A stretch of DNA of 64,000 bases from Mangrovicoccus ximenensis (GTDB lineage: Bacteria > Pseudomonadota > Alphaproteobacteria > Rhodobacterales > Rhodobacteraceae): positions 445,360 to 509,359 of the forward strand of contig NZ_QBKZ01000004.1 of assembly GCF_003056725.1 (NCBI RefSeq), in the 5' to 3' direction. Under the pieces are notes generated by a model. It searched no databases and was not told where the DNA came from. It saw only the letters and a program-made list of their open reading frames with translations. A program made the translations under genes and the position numbers. Below are positions 36,305 to 43,225 of this stretch, piece after piece (the first letter of the stretch is position 1; each line of letters begins with the position of its first letter).

Positions 36305-36738
36305 GCGGGCAGACCGGCGCCAAGGGAGCCGCGGCGCGCTCGCGGCAGCGCTCTGCGGCGCTGAAGAACACCGCTCTGGAGGGCATCAACCGGACGATCA
36401 CCTCGGTGCACAAGGACGGGACCTCGAATATCGACGCCATGACGCGGCGCCGCACCGGCCTGCTGCGCCGCTGGTACCGCAAGAGCCTGCGCAAGGCGTC
36501 GGTTTCCGGCTTCGTCGGCTACATCAGCGCCAAGGCGCGCGATGCCGCCTTCTATGCCAGATTCGTGCATGACGGCACCAGCAAGGCGGACCCGCGCCCC
36601 TTCCATGAGCGCGCCGTCGAGATGAATTCCGGCGAACACAGCGCCGAAATGCGCCAGGCGCTGCGCGACGCCCTGAAGCAGGCGGCGCCGGGGTCGCTCG
36701 GCCGCACCGGCGGACGGTCAGAGCGGGGGCTCGAATGA
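36301..36738 (+). CDS. phage tail completion/neck protein (HK97 gp10-like)
   Basis: A 145-residue basic protein. The core DAAFYARFVHDGTSKADPRP followed by FHERAVEM is the hallmark of the HK97 gp10 family (YA--VE-GT-----RPF---A), which joins the tail tube to the head. The first 70 residues are Arg/Lys-rich. ATG 36301 overlaps the head-closure stop. Confidence 0.82.
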   Translation: MSGQTGAKGAAARSRQRSAALKNTALEGINRTITSVHKDGTSNIDAMTRRRTGLLRRWYRKSLRKASVSGFVGYISAKARDAAFYARFVHDGTSKADPRPFHERAVEMNSGEHSAEMRQALRDALKQAAPGSLGRTGGRSERGLE

Positions 36739-37148
36739 CGCCGATCGGACGCAGCCTGGAGCTGCAGGCGCTGCTGATGGAGCGGCTGGCGGCGATCCTG
36801 GCCGGGCAGGGAATGGACCCGGTCGGCGGCGATGTGCCGGTCCTTGACCACGTTCCGCACAGCCCGCCGCGCCAGCATGTGAGGCTGGACGAATTCCAGT
36901 ACCGCCCGGTCTCCGACGCGCGGCGGAAGCGCTGGCGCCACCGCTTCGCCGTCCATGTCTTCGACGTGAAGGCGAAGGGACGGGCGCGGGCGGCGCGGCT
37001 TCACGAGGCGATCTACGCGGCGCTCGCCGAATGGCAGCCGCATGGCGAGGCCACGGCGCTGGATGTGCTGGAAGGCTACAGCGCGGGGGGCGGCGACGCC
37101 CATTCGCAGCACGAGATCATCAGGTTCGAGACCATCATAGGAGAGTGA
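36735..37148 (+). CDS. phage tail terminator (DUF3168 family)
   Basis: A 137-residue protein beginning MTPIGRSLELQALLMERLAA. The central HVRLDEFQYRPVSDARRKRW then HRFAVHVFDVKAKGRARAAR and LHEAIYAALAE matches DUF3168 tail terminators, which cap the tail tube. It overlaps the neck gene by 4 bases and is followed after 1 base by the tail tube gene. Confidence 0.82.
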   Translation: MTPIGRSLELQALLMERLAAILAGQGMDPVGGDVPVLDHVPHSPPRQHVRLDEFQYRPVSDARRKRWRHRFAVHVFDVKAKGRARAARLHEAIYAALAEWQPHGEATALDVLEGYSAGGGDAHSQHEIIRFETIIGE

Positions 37149-37149
37149 G

Positions 37150-37557
37150 ATGGGGAATGCAGTAAAGGGCAAGGACAAGCTCCTGTTCATCGATGTCAGC
37201 GGTACGATGACCGAAGTGCCATATCAGGGCGATGGCACCTACAACTCCGGCAAGACCGCAAGCACCAGCCGGACCAAGAACGGGTCGCACCCGTATGCCA
37301 CCGACTCCGGCGCCATCTTCACCACCAAGGTCGAGCCGGAGCGCCCGATGCTGGCGATCCACACCCGGCTGCAGGAGCTCTCGGCAAGCGGCGAGATCAT
37401 CGATGTCGAGATCCGCGACAAGAACGTGGGCGGCGAAAGCTATGTCGGCACGGCTGCCATCACGATCTCCGAGGAATCGTCGGGCGTCGACGGCGTGCTG
37501 ACCTGGAGCATCTCGGTCAACTTCGCCGATGACCCTGTCGTCACGACGGTGACCTGA
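37150..37557 (+). CDS. phage major tail tube protein
   Basis: A 135-residue protein with an AGGAGAGTGAG ribosome site, expected for an abundant structural protein. The beta-rich sequence GTMTEVPYQGDGTYNSGKTA, KNGSHPYATDSGAIFTTKVE, and a terminal GVDGVLTWSISVNFADDPVV fit tail tube subunits of siphoviruses. Position between tail terminator and tail chaperone supports this. Confidence 0.8.
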   Translation: MGNAVKGKDKLLFIDVSGTMTEVPYQGDGTYNSGKTASTSRTKNGSHPYATDSGAIFTTKVEPERPMLAIHTRLQELSASGEIIDVEIRDKNVGGESYVGTAAITISEESSGVDGVLTWSISVNFADDPVVTTVT

Positions 37558-37925
37558 TGGCCGACATTCCGGTGACCCTGCGCGGCGAGCGCTACCTCAT
37601 GCGGCCGACCTATGGCGCGATGCGCGAGATCGAGCAGGGTCTCGGGCTCGCCTTGCTCGAGGTCTACGAGCTGGCGCTGCGCGGTTGCCTCGGCGTCCGC
37701 GAGCTGGCCTTGATCGTCTTCCACGCCACCCACGCGGCGGGCGAGAAGTTCGATTCCATCGACGCGGTCGGTCGTTCTGTTTTCGAGGCGCCGGTGACCT
37801 CGGCCGCGCTGCGGGAGAGCATCGTTCGGTTCATCATTGCCTGCCTCTGGTCGCCGGAGGAGGCAAAAAAAAAGTGGGAAGAGGCAGCCCCGATGGTGCT
37901 GCCGCCGCCCGCAGCGGGTGGCTAG
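37557..37925 (+). CDS. phage tail assembly chaperone, unshifted product
   Basis: A 122-residue protein starting right at the tail tube stop. LRGERYLMRPTYGAMREIEQ and ELALRGCLGVRELALIVFHA match the GTA gp10-like tail chaperone family. Near its end the run GCA AAA AAA AAG (37863-37874) precedes a second, overlapping frame that continues to 38068 and reads WLEAAAAFAAVHLGWPPSEF then DRATPRQFWATHD, the second chaperone domain. By analogy with lambda gpG/gpGT, ribosomes slipping -1 there would make a 170-residue fusion. The unshifted form ends at 37925. Confidence 0.82.
   Translation: MADIPVTLRGERYLMRPTYGAMREIEQGLGLALLEVYELALRGCLGVRELALIVFHATHAAGEKFDSIDAVGRSVFEAPVTSAALRESIVRFIIACLWSPEEAKKKWEEAAPMVLPPPAAGG
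37865..37874 (+). promoter_or_regulatory. -1 ribosomal frameshift slippery site (A9G)
   Basis: Nine A followed by G contains the heptamer A AAA AAA in the correct phase for -1 slippage. The -1 frame is open from 37685 to 38068, encodes the conserved second chaperone domain, and its stop overlaps the tape measure start at 38062 by 7 bases. No ribosome site or start codon exists for an independent second gene. Confidence 0.75.
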
Positions 37926-38061
37926 AGGCTGCCGCGGCTTTCGCGGCGGTCCATCTCGGATGGCCGCCAAGCGAATTCGACCGTGCGACGCCCAGGCAGT
38001 TCTGGGCGACGCATGACGCCTACATGAAGAAAATCGAGACGATGGGAGCTTCGCGCAAGCC

Positions 38062-41052
38062 ATGGTGACGGAACGGATCCTCACGGAGTACACGGCCGAC
38101 ACGCGATCCTTCGATCAGGGGGCTCGTCGCTACTCCAGGACGCTGACAGCGCACGAGCGACTGGTAAACCAGCGGCTGGACCGGATCGACGCGCGCTGGG
38201 AGCGGTCTCAGCGTGCGATCGGAATGGTGACCACGGCCCTGGTGGCCCTTGGCTCCGCGGCGGCGCTGGTCGAGTTCCGCAATCTGGCCGAGGGTTGGCG
38301 GGGCGTCGAGCGGTCGCTGACCTCCATCGGCCAAACCGGCGGCGATGCGCAGCAGCAGATGGTCGATCTGGCGCTGCGCACCCGCAGCGAGATCGGCAGC
38401 ACCACGGCGGCTGTCGCCCGCATGGCCAAGGCGACCGGCGACGATTTCGGGACGACCATGCGCCGGGTCGAGACGCTGCAGAAGATGATGGCCACCGGCG
38501 GCGCGTCCTCTGCCGAGGTCGGCAGCGTCGGCCTGCAGCTCGGGCAAGCGCTGCAATCCGGCGTGCTCAGCGGCGACGAGTTCGCCTCGATCCGCGAGGC
38601 GGCTCCGGTCGAGTTCCTCGATGCCCTCGCAGCGGCGGCCGGCGTGACCCGGGCGGAGCTGCGCGCGGTGGCCGAGGCGCAGGAGCTGACCTCGGACATC
38701 GTCCTGCAGGCGCTCGACGGACTGGCGGAGCAGGCGGATGCCAGCTTTGCGCAGCTCGCGGTCTCCGGGCAGGAGGCGGTCACCGTGCTGCGCACCGGGC
38801 TGACCGCCTATGTCGGCCAGCTCGACCAGTCGCTCGGCACGACCGAAGCGGTCAACGGCGCGATGCAATGGCTCGGCGAATACATGTCCGGGGCCGGGAC
38901 CGGTGCCGAGACCCTGGCCGCCTCGCTGCAGATCGTGGCCGGGGCCGCGGTCGGCCTGGCAGGCGGGCGCGGGATCGGGGCGGTGTCCTCGGCTTTCCGC
39001 GATGCAGCCCAGGCGCGGCAGGACGAGGTGAAGGCTGCGCAGGCATCGGTGAAATCGTCGAAGGACGAGATCCGGGTGATGCGGGAAAAGCTGGATGCCG
39101 CGAACAAGTATCAGCGGAAGGTCTACCAGAAGGCCGAGGCGGAGAACCGTGGCACGGTCATCACCAAGAAGATGGAGCGCGCGGACCGGGCGCAGGCGAG
39201 GGCCGCGGAGAACCTTGCGGCTGCGCATGCGCGTGCGGCGGCCGCCACGGACAGGCTCGCGGCTGCGCAGACACGCTTGTCGCTGCGGACCCGGGTGGCC
39301 ACGGGAGCCATGAGGGCCTTCAGCGGCGTGATGGCCTTCTTCGGCGGCCCGGTCGGAGCGGCGATCACTCTGGCCGGTGCGCTGGCGATTGCGATCTCGC
39401 GGATCCCTTCGGAAGCCGAGAGGGTGGCCTCGAGCCTGTCAGCGGCGCAATCGGCGGCGTCCGAATTCGAGGCGGCGATGAACGATGTCGCACGGATCGA
39501 CGGCGAGATCGCGGCGGCGAAAGAGGAAATGGCTCAGGCCTCGGCCACCTACAAGGCGGCGGTTGCGGGGGAGGCCGATGTCGCTGCGGCCACTGCCCGG
39601 GCGGAGGTGGATGCGATCAACACGCGGATCGGGGCGCTGAACAAGCTGCGAGCGGCGCGCCTCCTCGCTGCCCAGGCGTCGGCTCTCGATGCGCAGTCTG
39701 CCCTGTCGGATATTCGTGGCGAGCTTATGGACCAGGCGCGGGACGACATCCGGCGCGAGCGCGCGCTGGACAACACCACCGGCACGGGTCCGGGGCCGGG
39801 CGGGAACTATATCGCTGACTATGAGGTCCGCGAGCGCGCAGCCGAGCGCGAGCTTGCCGTGCGTGCCAGGATCGCCACCGGGGCGGGCCTGGAAGGCTTG
39901 TCAGCCGCAGAGGTGGAGTTCGCCCGTGCCGCGGCCGAAGCCGATGCGGTGCAGGCAAAGGTGGAGCTTCTGAGCCAAACGCTGGAGGAGGCCCGCGTCG
40001 GCAGCATCGCGGGCGTGACCGGCGCGACCGAGGCGGTTGTCGATACCGGCAACTCGGTAGTGACGACGATCCTCGACAATGCCAACCTGGCCAGCCGCAA
40101 GATCGCGGATCTGCAGGCGCAGGCGCAGACCCTGCGCGACGCGCTGGCCGGTGGCGGCCTCGACGCAACCCAGACCCGCGAGGCGGAAGAGGCGCTCAAG
40201 GGGATCGGCGAACAGATCGACCGTCTCAACGGCGTGAAGGCGCCCGGCGGCGGCAGCAAGGGTGGCAAGGGCAAGGATCCGGTCCAGCTGATCAGCGAGG
40301 AGCAGGTCGGCACGCTTGACGAGGCCAGGACGCTGCTGAACGGGCTGGTGCAACAGACCCAGACGGCCACCGAGGCGCAGGAAGCGCAGGCGCAGCGCAT
40401 CGCCGAAGCGCGCAAGCTGCTGGTGGCAGCCTATGGCGCGGAGTCTGATCAGGTCGCCATGCTGGACGAGGCGACGAAGCGCCTTGGGCAGAGCGGTGCG
40501 GATGCGGGCGCGCAGCTCGCCAACACCTTCGCGCAGGTCGCCATGCAGGCCGAGAGCGTCGAGGACGGAATCAAGCAGATCATCGTGCAGCTGCTGCAGA
40601 TGAACGGAACATCGGCATTCCAGAGCCTCTTTGCCGGCGGCGGCGCGGGCGGCTTCTTCTCGACGCTCTTCACCGGGGCGGCGCCAGCCGTCACGGCCAG
40701 CGCCAACGGCAACATCATGACGGCCCGCGGCCCGCTGCGCCTGAACCGCTATGCCATGGGCGGCATCGCGCGCAGCCCGCAGCTCTCGCTGTTCGGCGAG
40801 GGGAGGACGCCCGAGGCCTATGTCCCGCTGCCCGATGGCCGGTCGATCCCGGTCACCCTGTCCATGCCGGCCGTGCCGGAGATGCCGGTTGCCGGGCGCG
40901 GCGGCGGGGTGGCGGTGCAGATCACCAACAATGTCGAGGTCGGCAGCGGGTCCGAGGCCGATCTGGCCGCGCTCGAGCGGCGCATGGCTGCCATCGGCCG
41001 GTCGCAGGCCGATGCCCTGGTGGCGCGGCTGCAGCGGGAAGGGGTGCTCTGA
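38062..41052 (+). CDS. phage tail tape measure protein
   Basis: A 996-residue protein, the largest of the module, whose length sets tail length. The N-terminal tape-measure domain (about residues 60-270) shows NLAEGWRGVERSLTSIGQTG and GEFASIREAAP-type sequence (SGDEFASIREAAPVEFLDAL). Long Ala-rich coiled coils follow (about 310-700), with a hydrophobic segment GVMAFFGGPVGAAITLAGAL. The C-terminus carries a Gly-rich region and YAMGGIARSPQLSLFGEGRT, PEAYVPLPDGRSIPV, typical of tape measures. It overlaps the shifted chaperone stop and the next gene by 1 base. Confidence 0.93.
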   Translation: MVTERILTEYTADTRSFDQGARRYSRTLTAHERLVNQRLDRIDARWERSQRAIGMVTTALVALGSAAALVEFRNLAEGWRGVERSLTSIGQTGGDAQQQMVDLALRTRSEIGSTTAAVARMAKATGDDFGTTMRRVETLQKMMATGGASSAEVGSVGLQLGQALQSGVLSGDEFASIREAAPVEFLDALAAAAGVTRAELRAVAEAQELTSDIVLQALDGLAEQADASFAQLAVSGQEAVTVLRTGLTAYVGQLDQSLGTTEAVNGAMQWLGEYMSGAGTGAETLAASLQIVAGAAVGLAGGRGIGAVSSAFRDAAQARQDEVKAAQASVKSSKDEIRVMREKLDAANKYQRKVYQKAEAENRGTVITKKMERADRAQARAAENLAAAHARAAAATDRLAAAQTRLSLRTRVATGAMRAFSGVMAFFGGPVGAAITLAGALAIAISRIPSEAERVASSLSAAQSAASEFEAAMNDVARIDGEIAAAKEEMAQASATYKAAVAGEADVAAATARAEVDAINTRIGALNKLRAARLLAAQASALDAQSALSDIRGELMDQARDDIRRERALDNTTGTGPGPGGNYIADYEVRERAAERELAVRARIATGAGLEGLSAAEVEFARAAAEADAVQAKVELLSQTLEEARVGSIAGVTGATEAVVDTGNSVVTTILDNANLASRKIADLQAQAQTLRDALAGGGLDATQTREAEEALKGIGEQIDRLNGVKAPGGGSKGGKGKDPVQLISEEQVGTLDEARTLLNGLVQQTQTATEAQEAQAQRIAEARKLLVAAYGAESDQVAMLDEATKRLGQSGADAGAQLANTFAQVAMQAESVEDGIKQIIVQLLQMNGTSAFQSLFAGGGAGGFFSTLFTGAAPAVTASANGNIMTARGPLRLNRYAMGGIARSPQLSLFGEGRTPEAYVPLPDGRSIPVTLSMPAVPEMPVAGRGGGVAVQITNNVEVGSGSEADLAALERRMAAIGRSQADALVARLQREGVL

Positions 41053-41660
41053 TGGCCGATTTCGCACCTGCCGACTTCAAGTTCATGAGCTTCGAGATCA
41101 CTGCCGCCCATACCGTCGGCATGGCGCGGAGCCCCTACAGCAATGCGCAGGCGGTCTATGACTTCGGCGGGGACATCTGGACGGCACGGGCAACCCTTGC
41201 GCCGTTCCACGACAAGCTGCGCCAGGCGCGCGTCGAGGGCTGGCTGACCGGGCTGCGCGGGCCGCTGACGCCGTTCCGGCTCTACAATTTCGACCATGAC
41301 GGGCCATACGGCTTTCTGAACGGCGCGCCGACGGTCTCCGGCGGGGCCCTGCGCAACGACATCAGCCTGACACTGCAGCATGTCCTGCCGGGCGGGCAGG
41401 TTCCGGCGATGGAAGTCGGCGACTGGTTCACCTTCCTGCAGCGGCTCTACCGGGTCGTCAGCGCCGGGCCGACCGACGGGGCGGGTCTGCAGGCGATCGG
41501 GATCTTCCCGCCGCTGCGCACCAATATCGGCGACGGGGACGCGTTGAACACCGCCACGCCGAACGGGCTGTGGCGTCTCATGGGCGACCCGCTGACCATC
41601 GCGCATGACTGGAGCTCCGGCCGCTCCGTCTCCGTCGAAATGATCGAGTATCTGGAATGA
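41052..41660 (+). CDS. phage distal tail protein, unassigned
   Basis: A 202-residue protein directly after the tape measure. It has no signal peptide and is rich in beta strands: AHTVGMARSPYSNAQAVYDF, WLTGLRGPLTPFRLYNFDHD, PGGQVPAMEVGDWFTFLQRL and a C-terminal HDWSSGRSVSVEMIEYLE. The MEVGDWF--L----RVV pattern resembles tail-associated proteins of rhodobacterial prophages. Its role is probably in the distal tail or baseplate. It overlaps the next gene by 4 bases. Confidence 0.65.
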   Translation: MADFAPADFKFMSFEITAAHTVGMARSPYSNAQAVYDFGGDIWTARATLAPFHDKLRQARVEGWLTGLRGPLTPFRLYNFDHDGPYGFLNGAPTVSGGALRNDISLTLQHVLPGGQVPAMEVGDWFTFLQRLYRVVSAGPTDGAGLQAIGIFPPLRTNIGDGDALNTATPNGLWRLMGDPLTIAHDWSSGRSVSVEMIEYLE

Positions 41661-42177
41661 GCATCCCGGGCGGCAGCCGCGTCGGCTACCTGTTCCGCGG
41701 CTTCTTCGATGACGCCCCGCTGAACCTCTGGACCGGGCATGGCGACCTGATCCATGGCGGCGTGAGCTATATCGGCAGCGGCGAGCTCCTCGAGATCAGC
41801 GGCAGCGCGAGCACCACCGGCAACCGGCTGTCCGGCCTCACGGTCTCGCTGGCCGGGATGGCCCCGGAGACCATCAGCATCGCCGAGAACGAGCCCTTCC
41901 AGCGCCGCCGGGTGCTGATCAGCCTGATCTGGGCCGATGCGGAATGGAACGTGGCGGCGCGACCGTCTTCTTCGACGGGGTCTGCGACAACATCTCGAAC
42001 AACAACGACCCGCAGAACCCGGTCATCACCCTGAGTCTGGAGCCGCGGGCGCTGGACCTGAAGCGGCCGCGGCCGTTCCGCTACCTGCCGCAGGACCAGC
42101 GCACCCGCTACGCGGGCGATGCCTTCTTCGACATGGTGCAGTCGCTGCAGACGCAGGAGCTGAAGATTGGCACGTAA
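41657..42177 (+). CDS. phage tail protein, split by a one-base frameshift
   Basis: From ATG 41657 the frame reads MSIPGGSRVGYLFRGFFDDA, PLNLWTGHGDLIHGGVSYIG and ends normally only to DAEWNV (about 41954). The continuation ATVFFDGVCDNISNNNDPQN and PRPFRYLPQDQRTRYAGDAF lies in another frame to the stop at 42177. Adding one base near 41955 restores a 173-residue protein. The first half resembles baseplate/hub-type tail proteins (LWTG-GDL---G--Y-G-G-LL). The shift could be a sequencing error or phage decay. Confidence 0.7.
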
Positions 42178-42397
42178 ACAGTTCTGGCCGCGCCTCCTGG
42201 CCGAAGAGCTGGCCGCCTGGGAAGGGCGGCCCTTCGTCTGGGGGCAAAGCGATTGCTTCCAGCTGGCGCGCGCCACGGCCCGCGCGATGGGCCTGCGCCC
42301 GGCGGCGCTCGACGGGCTGCCCGCCTATGGCGACGACGCCGTGCATGGCGGGCAACAGACGGCCCCGAACATCAACGACGGACCCGGAAACTCATAA
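42167..42397 (+). pseudogene. DUF6950-like phage protein, truncated
   Basis: TTG 42167 with AGGAG upstream overlaps the previous stop. The first 50 residues, WPRLLAEELAAWEGRPFVWG followed by QSDCFQLARATARAMGL, match the DUF6950 / NlpC-like tail assembly group (W--R-F-WG-SDC). Family members are about 130 residues with a catalytic-type histidine further on. Here the frame stops after 76 residues, with unrelated sequence from about 42350. This marks the right edge of the retained prophage. Confidence 0.6.
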
Positions 42398-42519
42398 GAC
42401 AAGGCAGGGCGCGATTTCCGGCTAGTCCTTTGATCGGAATGTGCCTACTCTGATGTCAGGCAGGACGCGTCCGGCTGAGGAGGAGCCCCCGCGTCCCCAT
42501 CTCTAAGGGAGGAGAACAC

Positions 42520-43041
42520 ATGGCCCCGCAATCCTATCAGGGCGTTCTGGCCAGCAGCCAGGAAGAGCACCGCACCTATTCCCAGACGGCTGATTCCAAC
42601 CTCGCGGACGGCGTGATCACGGTCGAGGCCGTGCTGCGCGAGAAGGGCAGCATCGTCTATACCATCACGCCCTCGGAAAGCGTCGCCAAGGCGGTGTCCG
42701 AGCTGCGCGCGCGCCGCATCGGCGTCATCGTGGTGATGGAGGACGACCGGGTGGTCGGCGTGCTGTCCGAACGCGACGTGGTGCGCCAGATCGACGAGAA
42801 GGGCCATGAAGGGCTGGAAACCTCGGTGGCCGAGCTGATGACGCCGAACCCGCAGACCTGCACGCCGGACACGCCGCTGCTGTCGGTGCTCCGGCGCATG
42901 TCGGACGGGCGGTTCCGCCACATGCCGGTGGTCGAGGACGGCCGGATGATCGGCCTGATTTCGATCGGCGACGTGGTCAAGGCGCGGCTGCGGCAGCTGG
43001 AATACGAAGCGCTGCGCATGAAGCAGATGATTGTGGGGTAA
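42520..43041 (+). CDS. CBS-domain-pair protein
   Basis: A 173-residue cytoplasmic protein with two CBS domains forming one Bateman module. The first spans about residues 35-92 (VYTITPSESVAKAVSELRAR, VVGVLSERDVVRQI) and the second about 100-158 (MTPNPQTCTPDTPLLSVLRR, MIGLISIGDVVKARL). Such modules bind adenine nucleotides and regulate partner proteins. There is a strong ribosome site (AAGGGAGGAGAACAC). A 60-residue membrane protein follows after 1 base, so they may work together. The partner enzyme is unknown. Confidence 0.88.
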   Translation: MAPQSYQGVLASSQEEHRTYSQTADSNLADGVITVEAVLREKGSIVYTITPSESVAKAVSELRARRIGVIVVMEDDRVVGVLSERDVVRQIDEKGHEGLETSVAELMTPNPQTCTPDTPLLSVLRRMSDGRFRHMPVVEDGRMIGLISIGDVVKARLRQLEYEALRMKQMIVG

Positions 43042-43042
43042 G

Positions 43043-43225
43043 ATGACGCTGACACCGCTCTGGGCGACCGGACTTCTTCTGGTGATGGTCTTCTGCGGCC
43101 GCCAGTTCCGCGAGAACTGGAAGGCGCAGAGGGAGGGCTGGGTGCTGCGCGCCTGGTCCTACGGCCTGCCCGCAGCGGCAAGCTTCGCGCTCCTGGCGTT
43201 CCTGCCCCTCGAATTCGGCGGCTGA
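43043..43225 (+). CDS. small membrane protein
   Basis: A 60-residue protein, ATG at 43043 with GGGG in the preceding gene's end. It has an N-terminal hydrophobic helix (LTPLWATGLLLVMVFCGRQF), a basic/polar middle (RENWKAQREGW) and a second hydrophobic helix (GLPAAASFALLAFLPLEFGG). It is not a family I recognise. It lies 1 base after the CBS gene and overlaps by 67 bases the 3' end of the convergent RTX gene; such an overlap is unusual, but both frames look real. Confidence 0.6.
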   Translation: MTLTPLWATGLLLVMVFCGRQFRENWKAQREGWVLRAWSYGLPAAASFALLAFLPLEFGG

